Of a stretch of DNA of 64,000 nucleotides, positions 44,373 through 53,002 are shown one piece after another (the stretch's first letter is position 1; every line of letters begins with the position of its first letter). Position numbers and translations under genes: made by a program. The notes under the pieces were generated by a model that did not search any database, had not been told where the DNA came from, and saw nothing but the letters and a program-made list of their open reading frames with translations. Origin of the DNA: Roseiarcus sp963806935 (GTDB taxonomy: Bacteria; Pseudomonadota; Alphaproteobacteria; Rhizobiales; Beijerinckiaceae); assembly GCA_963806935.1 (NCBI GenBank), contig CAWEAT010000012.1, positions 1-64,000 of the forward strand, written 5' to 3'.

Positions 44373-45326
44373 ATGAAAAGAGTTCTATTAGCCGGCGTCG
44401 CTGCGGCTGCGCTGTTCGGCCTCGCTGGCTCAGCCCAGGCAGCGGACAAAAAGACGCTCGTGTTCGTCGTGAACGGCGCGTCGGACTTCTGGAAGGCGGC
44501 TGAAGCGGGCGTAAAGAAGGCGCAGGGCGAACTTCCGAATTACAAGCTCGACTTCAAGTATCCAGAACAATCGTCTGCGGCGATCCAGACCCGCCTGATG
44601 GATGACCTGGTCGCCGCTGGCGTCTCGGGCATCATGGTCAGCGCCGTCGACCCGAAGACCATGGGCGACGCGCTGGATCGGATTGGCAAGCAGGTCGCGT
44701 TGTTCACCACCGACAGCGATGCGCCGAAGAGCAGCCGCGTCGCTTATATCGGCTCGAGCAACGTCGATGCGGGCAAGCAGGCCGGCGAGATTGCGCTGAA
44801 GGCGCTACCGAACGGCGGCAAGTGCATGGGCTTCGTCGGTCTGCCCGGCGCCGACAACGCGCGTGAGCGCATCGAGGGCTTCAAGGATACGATCAAGGGC
44901 TCCAAGATCGAGCTCGTCGACGTGCGCGCCGACGACATCGACAGGACCCGATCGAAGCGCAACGTCGAGGACACGCTGACCGCTCATCCCGAGATCAACT
45001 GCATGGTCGGCTATTATTCCTACAACACGCCGGACATCTATACGGCGCTGAAGGACGCCGGTAAGCTCGGCCAAATCACGGTCATCGGCTTCGACGAGGA
45101 TCCCATCACGCTCGGCGGCGTCAAGGAAGGAACGATTGCCTCAACCGTCGTCCAGCAGCCCTACGAGTGGGGTTATCAGGGCATGAAGGACATGGCGAAG
45201 TATCTCGAAGGAGACAAATCGTTCATTCCCGCGAATGGCCTCATCATCATCCCGACCAAGATCATCAGCAAGGACAACGTTGACGCCTTCTGGGCGGAAC
45301 TCAAGGAGCGCCAGGGCAAGAAGTAG
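44373..45326 (+). CDS. Sugar ABC transporter, ribose-type substrate-binding protein
   Basis: 317 residues with a Sec signal peptide ending AQAA near residue 23, then a Peripla_BP_4 (RbsB-like) receptor: LVFVVNGASDFWKAAEAGVKKA, SAVDPKTMGDALDRI, VALFTTDSDAPKSSR, VGYYSYNTPDIYTALKDAG and VIGFDEDPITLGGVKEGTIAS. The ligand is a sugar or polyol; exact identity is not predictable. GGGAGGAAA precedes the ATG. A strong terminator-like hairpin follows (45381-45411) before the ATPase gene, fitting an excess of receptor over transporter. Confidence 0.93.
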   Translation: MKRVLLAGVAAAALFGLAGSAQAADKKTLVFVVNGASDFWKAAEAGVKKAQGELPNYKLDFKYPEQSSAAIQTRLMDDLVAAGVSGIMVSAVDPKTMGDALDRIGKQVALFTTDSDAPKSSRVAYIGSSNVDAGKQAGEIALKALPNGGKCMGFVGLPGADNARERIEGFKDTIKGSKIELVDVRADDIDRTRSKRNVEDTLTAHPEINCMVGYYSYNTPDIYTALKDAGKLGQITVIGFDEDPITLGGVKEGTIASTVVQQPYEWGYQGMKDMAKYLEGDKSFIPANGLIIIPTKIISKDNVDAFWAELKERQGKK

Positions 45327-45380
45327 GCGGGACCAGTGGACGCAAAGCAGCGTTCGCTTGCTTTCTGACTTCTGAGTTAG

Positions 45381-45411
45381 GGCGTCGCGGTCAAACGCGA
45401 CGCCGTCTTTT
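45381..45411 (+). terminator. Intra-operon terminator/attenuator between receptor and ATPase genes
   Basis: GGCGTCGCG (45381-45389), loop of six, CGCGACGCC (45396-45404), then GTCTTTT. It has both a perfect 9-bp GC stem and a U-rich tail, making it the best intrinsic terminator within an operon here. It begins 54 bp after the receptor stop and 16 bp before the ATPase TTG start, so partial read-through would set the stoichiometry. Confidence 0.8.
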
Positions 45412-45426
45412 CATTAAGGACTGCAT

Positions 45427-46944
45427 TTGGCCGATCCCCTCCTTCGGCTGGTTGACATCAGCAAGAGCTATCCCGGCGTTCGCGCCCTTTCGCATGTCGG
45501 CCTGACGGTGAACCGCGGCGAGGTTCTCGCGCTGATCGGCGAGAATGGCGCGGGCAAGTCCACCCTGATGAAGATCCTCGGCGGGGTGGTGAAACCTGAC
45601 CAGGGAACGATCGAGATCGACGGCGCTCCGCACAGCTCGCTCACCGTCTCCGAATCGCTGAGTTCCGGAATAGCTTTCGTTCATCAGGAACTGAACCTCT
45701 TCGACAATCTCGATGTTGGCGCCAATGTGCTGATCGGGCGGGAGCCGCTGTCGGCCGGCCCCCTGAAGCTCGTTGACCGCAAGACGACGAAACGCATCGT
45801 GGCGCCGTTGCTGAAGCGACTCGACGTCGACTTCGAGGTCGACGATCTGGTTTCCGACCTCTCGCTTGCGCAGCGCCAGTTGTTGGAGATCGCCAAGGCG
45901 CTCTCGCTCAACGCCCGGGTCGTCATCATGGATGAGCCAACCTCGAGCCTGACGTCCACCGAGACCGATCGGTTGATGCGTGTCATCGGCGAGCTCAAGG
46001 CCGACGGCGTGTCGATCATCTTTATCACCCACCGGCTGAACGAAGTGGAGACCTGCGCGGACCGCGTGGTTGTCCTCCGCGACGGGGCGGTCGTCGGCGA
46101 GCTCGCTCACGACCAGATCCATCGCGACGCCATGATCCGCCTCATGATCGGGCGAGACCTAAAATCGCTCTACATCCCGCCCAAATCGCCTCCGGGCGCG
46201 AACCTGCTGGAGGTCGCAGGCTTACGGACCCTTTCTCGCCCCGGAAATGCCGTGAGTCTTTCGCTGAGAGCAGGCGAGATTCTGGGCATGGCCGGATTGA
46301 TCGGCGCGGGGCGGACGGAGCTCGCGCGCGCCTTGTTCGGAATTGACCCCATCCTGGGAGGCGAAATTCGTCTCAGCGGCGCACTTGTCCACATTCGTTC
46401 GGCCAAAGATGCAATCGCCCTCGGAATTTATCTCGCGCCGGAGGATCGCAAGCGGAGCGGTCTGGTGCTTGAGGATTCGGTGAGCGAGAACATCTCGTTG
46501 CCGAACATCCTCGCTTTCGCGCGGAACTTCCTCGTCAACTCAGCGGCGGAGCGCAAGAATGCGGAGCGGCAACGCCAGTCCCTCAACATCAAGACTTCTG
46601 ACGTCGAGGCGCGAGTGGGCACGCTTTCGGGCGGCAACCAGCAGAAGGTGGTCCTCGCCAAATGGCTGTCGATGAGCCCCAGGGTGATGATCTTCGACGA
46701 GCCGACACGGGGCATTGACGTCGGCTCGAAGTCCGAAATCTATTCGCTGATGCGAGGGCTGGCCGACGCGGGCGTCGCGATCCTGATGATTTCCTCCGAC
46801 ATGGAGGAGGTGATCGGGGTCAGCGACCGCATCGTGGTGATGCAGGAAGGCGCGATCAGTGGAACGCTAAATCGCGACCAGTTTAGCGAGGAGAACGTGA
46901 TGCGGCTCGCCGTCGCTCGCGAAGCGGAGCAGAGTGCGGCGTGA
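45427..46944 (+). CDS. Sugar ABC transporter, RbsA/XylG-type double ATPase
   Basis: 505 residues with two fused ABC domains. The first has Walker A GENGAGKST, signature LSLAQRQLLEIAKAL and Walker B VVIMDEPTSSLTS. The second has a degenerate Walker A (GLIGAGRTE, usual in this family), signature LSGGNQQKVVLAKWL and IFDEPTRGIDVGSKSEIY. The start is TTG 45427 with AAGGA seven bases upstream. It powers import through the permease encoded at 46944. Confidence 0.95.
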   Translation: MADPLLRLVDISKSYPGVRALSHVGLTVNRGEVLALIGENGAGKSTLMKILGGVVKPDQGTIEIDGAPHSSLTVSESLSSGIAFVHQELNLFDNLDVGANVLIGREPLSAGPLKLVDRKTTKRIVAPLLKRLDVDFEVDDLVSDLSLAQRQLLEIAKALSLNARVVIMDEPTSSLTSTETDRLMRVIGELKADGVSIIFITHRLNEVETCADRVVVLRDGAVVGELAHDQIHRDAMIRLMIGRDLKSLYIPPKSPPGANLLEVAGLRTLSRPGNAVSLSLRAGEILGMAGLIGAGRTELARALFGIDPILGGEIRLSGALVHIRSAKDAIALGIYLAPEDRKRSGLVLEDSVSENISLPNILAFARNFLVNSAAERKNAERQRQSLNIKTSDVEARVGTLSGGNQQKVVLAKWLSMSPRVMIFDEPTRGIDVGSKSEIYSLMRGLADAGVAILMISSDMEEVIGVSDRIVVMQEGAISGTLNRDQFSEENVMRLAVAREAEQSAA

Positions 46945-47948
46945 TGCTGAAGAAAGATCTCGGACTTTTCCTGCTCATTGTCGTCGTTGGCGCGGTGGTG
47001 GCGTTTCTCAACCCGCGCTTCATCTCGCCGATCAATCTGGAGAACACCGCCAATCTCGTCGGGTTGTTCGGCCTGTTCTCCATCGGCGAAGGCTTCGTCA
47101 TCATTACGGGCGGCATCGACCTTTCGATCGGCTCGGAATTCGCCCTGTTTGGCGTCGTCTTCGTCGACTTGCTCGTGAACTATCACCTGCCTTGGATCCT
47201 CGCCGTTCTCATCATTATCGGTTTCGGCGTGATTCTTGGCTGGGTGCATGGGTTTCTCGTCACGCGAATGAATCTGCAGCCCTTCGTTGTGACGCTTTGC
47301 GGACTCCTGATCTATCGTGGCGTCGCTCGCTGGTACACCGACGACGGGACAGCCGGATTCGAGTTCGGCCAGAGCTTTCCGGCGCTCGAATGGATCACGA
47401 CTGGACGGACCTATGGCATCCCGCACACCTTCGTCATCTTCCTGATTGTCGCCGCGATCATGGGGGTGCTGCTGCATCGCTCGGTCTTCGGGCGCTACCT
47501 GTTCGCCATCGGCAAGAACGAAGAGGCGGCGCGTTTCTCCGGCATTGCGACCAAGAAGGTCATTGTGGCCGCCTACGTGATTTGCGGCGCCCTCGCGGGC
47601 GTGTCGTCGATATTCCTGACGATGTACACGCGCTCGATCTCGCCCGCCTCGCACGGCAATTTCTACGAGCTCTACGGAATAGCGGCTGCGGTTCTCGGAG
47701 GCTGTTCCTTGCGCGGCGGCGAGGGTTCGATCCTGGGCATCGTGCTCGGCGCCATTCTGCTTCAGGTTCTGCAGAACCTGGTCAATCTGCTCGGCATTCC
47801 AAGCTCGCTCAATTTCGCCGTCATGGGGACGGTCATCCTGATCGGCGTGCTCGCCGACCAGCAATTGGTCCGGCTGAGGCAGGGCCGCGCCGACCGGGCA
47901 AAAGACAACTTGCTTGCGGCGGCGGTCCCGCGTGGAGCTCAGCGGTAG
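46944..47948 (+). CDS. Sugar ABC transporter, RbsC-type permease
   Basis: 334 residues, about ten membrane helices. Family blocks: ENTANLVGLFGLFSIGEGFVIITGGIDLSIGS, LVTRMNLQPFVVTLCGLLIYRGVARW, FAIGKNEEAARFSGIATKKV and YGIAAAVLGGCSLRGGEGSILG. The ATG at 46944 overlaps the ATPase stop by one base; GTG 46941 is the alternative. The 3' end overlaps the convergent universal stress gene by 10 bp. Confidence 0.94.
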   Translation: MLKKDLGLFLLIVVVGAVVAFLNPRFISPINLENTANLVGLFGLFSIGEGFVIITGGIDLSIGSEFALFGVVFVDLLVNYHLPWILAVLIIIGFGVILGWVHGFLVTRMNLQPFVVTLCGLLIYRGVARWYTDDGTAGFEFGQSFPALEWITTGRTYGIPHTFVIFLIVAAIMGVLLHRSVFGRYLFAIGKNEEAARFSGIATKKVIVAAYVICGALAGVSSIFLTMYTRSISPASHGNFYELYGIAAAVLGGCSLRGGEGSILGIVLGAILLQVLQNLVNLLGIPSSLNFAVMGTVILIGVLADQQLVRLRQGRADRAKDNLLAAAVPRGAQR

Positions 47949-48376
47949 ACCAACACCGGGACGGTCGAATGGGTCAGCACCTTGACGGTTTCGCTGCCCA
48001 GCAGAAGAGCTGAGATTCCGCGCCGGCCGTGCGACGCCATGACGATCAGGTCGCAACCGAGCGCGTGCGCCGAATCGATGATTGCGCGATAGGGTTGATC
48101 ATGGACCTCGCGGATCGCCTCGCAGGACACGCCCGCCGCCTCCGCGGCCATTTTGACCTGCTCCAGCGCCCTGTCGGAGATGCGGCGCGACTCCTCGTCG
48201 TATTCGTCCTCGCCTATCGACACCAGCACGGCGTCCATCGAGGCGACGCGGTAAGGCTCGGCGATCGTCAGCGCCGTCACCTTCGCTCCGGACGCCTTCG
48301 CGAGCTGGACGCCATAGAGAACCGCCTTGCGCGAAAGATCCGAACCGTCCGTTGGGATCAGAATGTGCTTGAACAT
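47939..48376 (-). CDS. Universal stress protein (UspA family)
   Basis: 145 residues. MFKHILIPTDGSDLSRKAVLYGVQLAKASGA begins the Usp fold; the C-terminal ATP-binding loop is VMASHGRRGISALLLGSETVKVLTHSTVPVLV, which fits G-x2-G-x9-G(S/T). It is therefore probably an ATP-binding Usp of the UspFG-like type. GGAGGG lies just before the ATG at 48376. Its last codons overlap the permease gene on the other strand. Confidence 0.93.
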   Translation of the reverse strand: MFKHILIPTDGSDLSRKAVLYGVQLAKASGAKVTALTIAEPYRVASMDAVLVSIGEDEYDEESRRISDRALEQVKMAAEAAGVSCEAIREVHDQPYRAIIDSAHALGCDLIVMASHGRRGISALLLGSETVKVLTHSTVPVLVYR

Positions 48377-48597
48377 CAACCCTCCACCGCCGCTCAGGCC
48401 TCGATTTACGCCATAGCGCCAAGCTGCGCCATAGGCCCGCGTCGAACCGCCGCAAGACGCCAAACTATCGCTCGGACTCGGTCCGCGCCCGACGGAGTTG
48501 CCGCAGAGCCAGGGGACGGCTAAATTAACGGGCGAAGGAACCCTATCCCTCCGCGAGGGTTTCGATTTCGCCCGCTTACCTCCCAAGGAGCCGTCCC

Positions 48598-49191
48598 ATG
48601 GCCTTCACGCTGCCCGAACTGCCTTATCCTCACGACGCGCTGGCTCCGATCATGTCGCGCGAGACGCTCGAATTTCATCACGACAAGCACCACCTGGCCT
48701 ATGTCAACAACGGCAACAACGCGCTCAAGGGAACCGAGTGGGAAGGCAAGCCGCTGGAGGAAATCGTCAAGGGGTCGTTCGGCAAGAACGCCGCGGTGTT
48801 CAACAACGCAGGGCAGCATTATAACCACACCCATTTCTGGAAGTGGATGAAGCCGAAGGGCGGCGGCAAGATACCGGGCGAACTCGAGAAGGCGCTCAAG
48901 GATGGGTTCGGCTCGGTCGACAAGGCCAAGGAGGACCTGATCCAGGCAGGCGTCACCCAGTTCGGCTCCGGCTGGGCCTGGCTAACCCTCAAGGACGGCA
49001 AGCTGTCGGCGACCAAGACCGCCAACGGCGAGAACCCGCTCGTGCATGGCGGCAAGCCGATCCTGGGCGTCGACGTGTGGGAGCACTCGTACTACATCGA
49101 TTACCGCAACCGCCGGCCCGACTATCTGAAGGCGTTCTTCGACAGCCTCGTCAATTGGGAATACGTCGCCGAGCTGTTCGGCCAGAAGTAA
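48598..49191 (+). CDS. sodB: Superoxide dismutase, iron type
   Basis: 197 residues. Metal ligands are visible as the His in LEFHHDKHHLAYV, the His in AGQHYNHTHFWKWM, the Asp in GVDVWEHSYYIDY and the His following it. The Gln in FNNAGQHYNH is the position that distinguishes Fe from Mn enzymes (Gly in Mn types), so iron or cambialistic use is inferred. GSGWAWLTLKDGKL is also Fe-type. AAGGAG lies eight bases before the ATG. Cytoplasmic; no export signal. Confidence 0.96.
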   Translation: MAFTLPELPYPHDALAPIMSRETLEFHHDKHHLAYVNNGNNALKGTEWEGKPLEEIVKGSFGKNAAVFNNAGQHYNHTHFWKWMKPKGGGKIPGELEKALKDGFGSVDKAKEDLIQAGVTQFGSGWAWLTLKDGKLSATKTANGENPLVHGGKPILGVDVWEHSYYIDYRNRRPDYLKAFFDSLVNWEYVAELFGQK

Positions 49192-49228
49192 GCCCTACGT
49201 CCTGCCGGCTTGAGTCGAGACTCCCGGG

Positions 49229-49609
49229 TCATTCGGTCAGGTTCAGCGTCTTTTCGGTGCAAACTTCGAGGTCAGCCGCGTCCATCGACTGACCGTCGGC
49301 GAAGGTCCCATGCAGATCGACGCGGCAGTTGAACTGCCGCGGCAGGACGGCGGTCGCGTGAGCGCCGGCCTTGAGCGGACCGAGCACCTTTTTCCAGGCG
49401 ACCGAACCGCTCTCCGCCGCCTGTAGCTGAACGAGATCGGCCTTGCGCGAGTTCGTCACCGTCACGGTGACCGTATTTGCCGCGTCCGTCGTTTTGGCTG
49501 CCGGTTTGAGCTTCGTCGGCGCGGGCGCCGGGTTCTGGGCCAACGCCGGCCCCACGGCCAGGCCGCACAAAGCCGCGGCAATTGCAGCGGCCAAGGTCCT
49601 TGTCGTCAT
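49229..49609 (-). CDS. Small secreted protein of unknown function
   Basis: 126 residues with a Sec signal peptide (TLAAAIAAALCGLAVGPALAQ, cleavage after ALA near residue 24), a Pro/Lys-rich spacer, then a beta-rich domain (NTVTVTVTNSRKADLVQLQAA, AWKKVLGPLKAG, HATAVLPRQFNCRVDLHGTFADG) with two cysteines. ATG 49609 follows GGAGGAG. It converges on sodB across 37 bp. No named family is recognised. Confidence 0.72.
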   Translation of the reverse strand: MTTRTLAAAIAAALCGLAVGPALAQNPAPAPTKLKPAAKTTDAANTVTVTVTNSRKADLVQLQAAESGSVAWKKVLGPLKAGAHATAVLPRQFNCRVDLHGTFADGQSMDAADLEVCTEKTLNLTE

Positions 49610-49720
49610 CAATCTCCTCCCGCGCTCAAGCCGCTTGAATTTGCGTTCGCGAGGATGGCGCCACGATGGCGAAGAAAAAGCCAGAGGCGCGCCGCGTCAC
49701 CGGCCTTTGTCGCCGATCCA

Positions 49721-50326
49721 TTACATGTGGCGAGTGGAGAAGGCGTCTTGCGGTCCCTTGTCCGCCATCCGATGTTCGACGGCGGCGCGCAGCATCGGCA
49801 CCACCTCCTCAATTCTTTCGGCGACCAGATAGCGCATGTCGAAGCCTTCGCGAATGAAGCCTTCGATGTTCATGTGCGCGATCAGCGCCAGTAGAGGGCG
49901 CCAGAAGCCGCCGATATTGGCGATGAGGATCGGCTTCATGTGGCGATTGAGCTGCGCCCAAGTCATCTGCTCGACCAGTTCCTCGAGCGTGCCGATCCCG
50001 CCGGGCAAAGCGACGAAGGCGTCGGCGCGATCAAACATCGTCTGCTTGCGGTCATGCATGTCGCCGACGACGATCAATTCATGCGCCGCGCTCAACGCGT
50101 GTTCCTTGCGCACGAGGAAGTTCGGGATGACGCCGGTCACATGCCCGCCGGCGGCAAGCGTCGCGCGGGCGAGACGACCCATCAGGCCGTCGCCGCCGCC
50201 GCCGTAGACGAGCCCGACGCCCTCGGCCGCGAGCGCCCGCCCGAGCGTCTCGGCCGCGTCGCTGAATCGAGCGTCATTGCCGGCGCTCGATCCGCAATAG
50301 ACGCAGACGTTTCGAATCGCGCTCAT
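49721..50326 (-). CDS. LOG-family protein (nucleotide 5'-monophosphate phosphoribohydrolase)
   Basis: 201 residues. The Rossmann-like LOG fold shows VCVYCGSSAGND at the start, LVYGGGGDGLMG, the Met-His-Asp-Arg-Lys element and the family signature PGGIGTLEELVE with the catalytic Glu. These enzymes release the free base from nucleoside monophosphates, sometimes producing cytokinins. The C-terminal 20 residues extend past the usual end. It stands between two convergent neighbours with no operon partner. Confidence 0.93.
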   Translation of the reverse strand: MSAIRNVCVYCGSSAGNDARFSDAAETLGRALAAEGVGLVYGGGGDGLMGRLARATLAAGGHVTGVIPNFLVRKEHALSAAHELIVVGDMHDRKQTMFDRADAFVALPGGIGTLEELVEQMTWAQLNRHMKPILIANIGGFWRPLLALIAHMNIEGFIREGFDMRYLVAERIEEVVPMLRAAVEHRMADKGPQDAFSTRHM

Positions 50327-50458
50327 GGCTCAAGCCTCGCTTACGATCGATTTGCCGCCCGTGTCGAGCGCCGTCAAGCGCCCCTTGCGCCCAAGGATCA
50401 TTCAGACCCGGTCGAAGCGCTCCATTGTTGGAGCCATAGCTCGACGAACGACGGGCCG

Positions 50459-51605
50459 CTATTCGAGCCCGATCTCTCGCAGGATCTCCGCTTGATGCTC
50501 GCCGAGCTTCGGCGACCGGCGCTCGAGTACGAGCGGACTTTCGCTCATCACGATCGGACTGCGGACGCCGGGGGTCCCCTGAGGCTCGATCAGCATCCCG
50601 CGCGCCTTGAACTGGGGATCGGCGAAGAGATCGGCGATCGTGTTGATGGGGCCGGCGGGCACGACCGCGGCCTCCAGCGCGGCAAGAAGCGTCGTCGCGC
50701 TTCCAGAGCAGCGTCTTCGCCCTAAGCTCGCGCTCCAGGTGATCGCGGTTCGTCACACGGCCGGGATTCGACGCGAAGCGCGGGTCGCGCGCCATCGCCT
50801 CCAGGCCAAGCACGGCGCAGAGCCGCGCGAACTGTCCGTCGTTGCCGACCGCGACGATCAGCCAGCCATCCGCGACCGGCAGGGTCTGATAGGGCGCGAG
50901 ATTCACATGGGCGTTGCCCATTCTTCTTGGCGACTTGCCGGACGCGAGATAGTTCATCGCCTGATTGGCGAGCATCGCGCTCATCGAATCGAACAGCGCG
51001 AGGTCGAGTTGCTGCCCGCGTCCGCTGCGCTCCCGCTCGATCAGCGCTGCCTCGATGGCGATGGCGCCGTAGAGGCCGGTGAAGAGATCGGCGATGGCGA
51101 CGCCCGCCTTCTGCGGCGACCCGTCGGGCTCGCCGGTTATGCTCATGATCCCCGACATGCCCTGGATAAGAAAATCGTAACCGGCTCGTTTCGCGTAGGG
51201 TCCGGTCTGACCGAAACCAGTCACCGAGCAATAAATGAGCCTCGGGTTGAGGCCGTGAAGCGAATCGTAGTCGAGGCCGAACTTGGCGAGCCCGCCGACC
51301 TTGAAGTTCTCGATCAGGACATCCGCGCGGGCCGCAAGCCGGCGCACGATTTCGCGGCCCCGATCGGTTGCGAAGTCGGCGACAATCGAGCGCTTGCCGC
51401 GATTGCACGAGTGGAAATAGGCGGCCGACAGCTCGCCGTCCGTCTCGATAAACGGCGGTCCCCAGGTGCGCGTTTCGTCGCCGCCCGGGCTCTCGACCTT
51501 GATGACGTCGGCGCCGAGATCGGCCAGCGTCTGGCCCGTCGTCGGACCGGCGAGCACGCGCGCGAGCTCGACGACGCGCAGGCCGGCAAGCGCGCCCGCG
51601 CTCAA
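50459..51605 (-). pseudogene. Class III (CaiB/BaiF) CoA-transferase, one frameshift (probably a sequence error)
   Basis: Transfers CoA between carboxylic acids; next to gcdH it is likely a succinate/glutarate CoA-transferase. From TTG 51605 the frame shows LRVVELARVLAGPTTGQTLADLGADVIKVE (with the catalytic Asp later), GKRSIVADF, GYDFLIQGMSGIMSITGEPDG, VAIADLFTGLYG and KTLLWKRDD. One extra base near 50697-50699 then breaks it; without that base the text runs LLAALEAAVVPAGPINTIADLFADPQFKARGM to the stop at 50459, 381 residues in total. The TTG overlaps the gcdH stop as TTGA, coupling the two. Confidence 0.87.
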
Positions 51606-52804
51606 AAGAACGCCTGCAGGCCGGTCTGCGCCCGCCCGAGGATCAGCGCGTGCACGTCGTGGGTCCCCTCGTAGGTGTTGACGGTCTCGAGGTTGGCGAG
51701 GTGGCGCATGACCTTGTACTCGATCTGGATGCCATTGCCGCCGTGCATGTCGCGCGCAGCGCGCGCGACATCGAGCGCCTCGCCGCAATTCGAGCGCTTG
51801 ACGAGCGAGATCATCTCCGGCGCCGCGCGGCCTTCGTCCATGAGCCGCCCGACCCTCAGCGAGGCCTGCAGCCCGAGCGCTATCTTGGTCTGCATGTCGG
51901 CGAGCTTCTTCTGGAACAGCTGAGTCTGGGCGAGCGGGCGGCCGAACTGCTTCCGGTCGAGGCCGTACTGACGGGCGGCGAACCAGCAATCCTCGGCGGC
52001 GCCCATCGCCCCCCAGGAAATGCCGTAGCGGGCGCGGTTGAGGCAGCCGAATGGCCCTTTGAGGCCGGCGATGTTCGGCAGGAGCGCGCTCTCCGGCGCT
52101 TCGACGTTGTCGAGCACGATCTCGCCGGTGATCGAGGCCCGCAGCGATAGCTTGCCCTCGATCTTCGGAGCAGAGAGGCCCTTCATGCCCTTTTCGAGGA
52201 TAAAGCCGCGAATCTGATCGCCGTGGGCGCGCGACTTCGCCCAGACGACGAACACGTCGGCCAATGGCGCATTGCTTATCCAGGTCTTGGCGCCCGTAAG
52301 CCGGTACCCGCCGTCGATTTTCTCGGCCCTCGTCACCATGCCGCCGGGATCGGATCCCGCGCCTGGCTCGGTCAGACCGAAGCAGCCAATGAGTTCGCCT
52401 CGCGCCAAGCCTGGCAGGTATTTCCTTCGTTGGTCGGCGTCTCCATAGGCGTAAATCGGGTACATGACGAGAGAGCTCTGCACGCTCATCATCGATCGGA
52501 AGCCGGAATCGACGCGCTCGACCTCGCGCGCGACGAGGCCATAGGAGACGTAACCTGCGCCGGCGCAGCCGAATTCCTCCGGCAGCGTCACGCCGAGGAG
52601 CCCCGCTTCGCCCATCAGGCGGAAGAGCCTGGGGTCTGTCCTTTCCTCGAGATAGGCTTTCTGGATCTGTGGCGCGAGCTCCTTGGCCGCGAAATCCCGC
52701 GCCGTGTCGCGGATCATCCGCTCATCCTCGGTCAGCTCAAATTCCAGCAACAGCGGATCGTCCCACTGGAACGGGCCGAGATCGGGTCCATGAAAGCCAG
52801 TCAT
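51602..52804 (-). CDS. gcdH: Glutaryl-CoA dehydrogenase
   Basis: 400 residues, an FAD acyl-CoA dehydrogenase that oxidises and decarboxylates glutaryl-CoA to crotonyl-CoA in lysine, tryptophan and glutarate degradation. GcdH features: FQWDDPLLLEFELTEDERMIRDTARDFA, GCAGAGYVSYGLVAREVERVDSGFRSMMSVQSSLVM, FGLTEPGAGSDPGGM, and the region LANLETVNTYEGTHDVHALILGRA with the catalytic Glu in YEGTHD. The CoA-transferase downstream supplies the CoA thioester. Divergent from the FAD oxidase gene at 53003. Confidence 0.95.
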   Translation of the reverse strand: MTGFHGPDLGPFQWDDPLLLEFELTEDERMIRDTARDFAAKELAPQIQKAYLEERTDPRLFRLMGEAGLLGVTLPEEFGCAGAGYVSYGLVAREVERVDSGFRSMMSVQSSLVMYPIYAYGDADQRRKYLPGLARGELIGCFGLTEPGAGSDPGGMVTRAEKIDGGYRLTGAKTWISNAPLADVFVVWAKSRAHGDQIRGFILEKGMKGLSAPKIEGKLSLRASITGEIVLDNVEAPESALLPNIAGLKGPFGCLNRARYGISWGAMGAAEDCWFAARQYGLDRKQFGRPLAQTQLFQKKLADMQTKIALGLQASLRVGRLMDEGRAAPEMISLVKRSNCGEALDVARAARDMHGGNGIQIEYKVMRHLANLETVNTYEGTHDVHALILGRAQTGLQAFF

Positions 52805-53002
52805 CGCAACGTCCTCGGGCCTCCGGCGCCTGCATCGGCGAGGCGCCGGCTTCGGTTGCTCTTTCGAACCAGGAGTCGGGCCAAGATCGATCTATATTGG
52901 CCAGCGGACAAGGCGTCGAGGGCAAGGCCCGGGTGGAAACTGCGCCGGACGAAGCCTATCATCGACATGCGCTGCCCCGGCTGCAAGGATTCGATACCGC
53001 GC

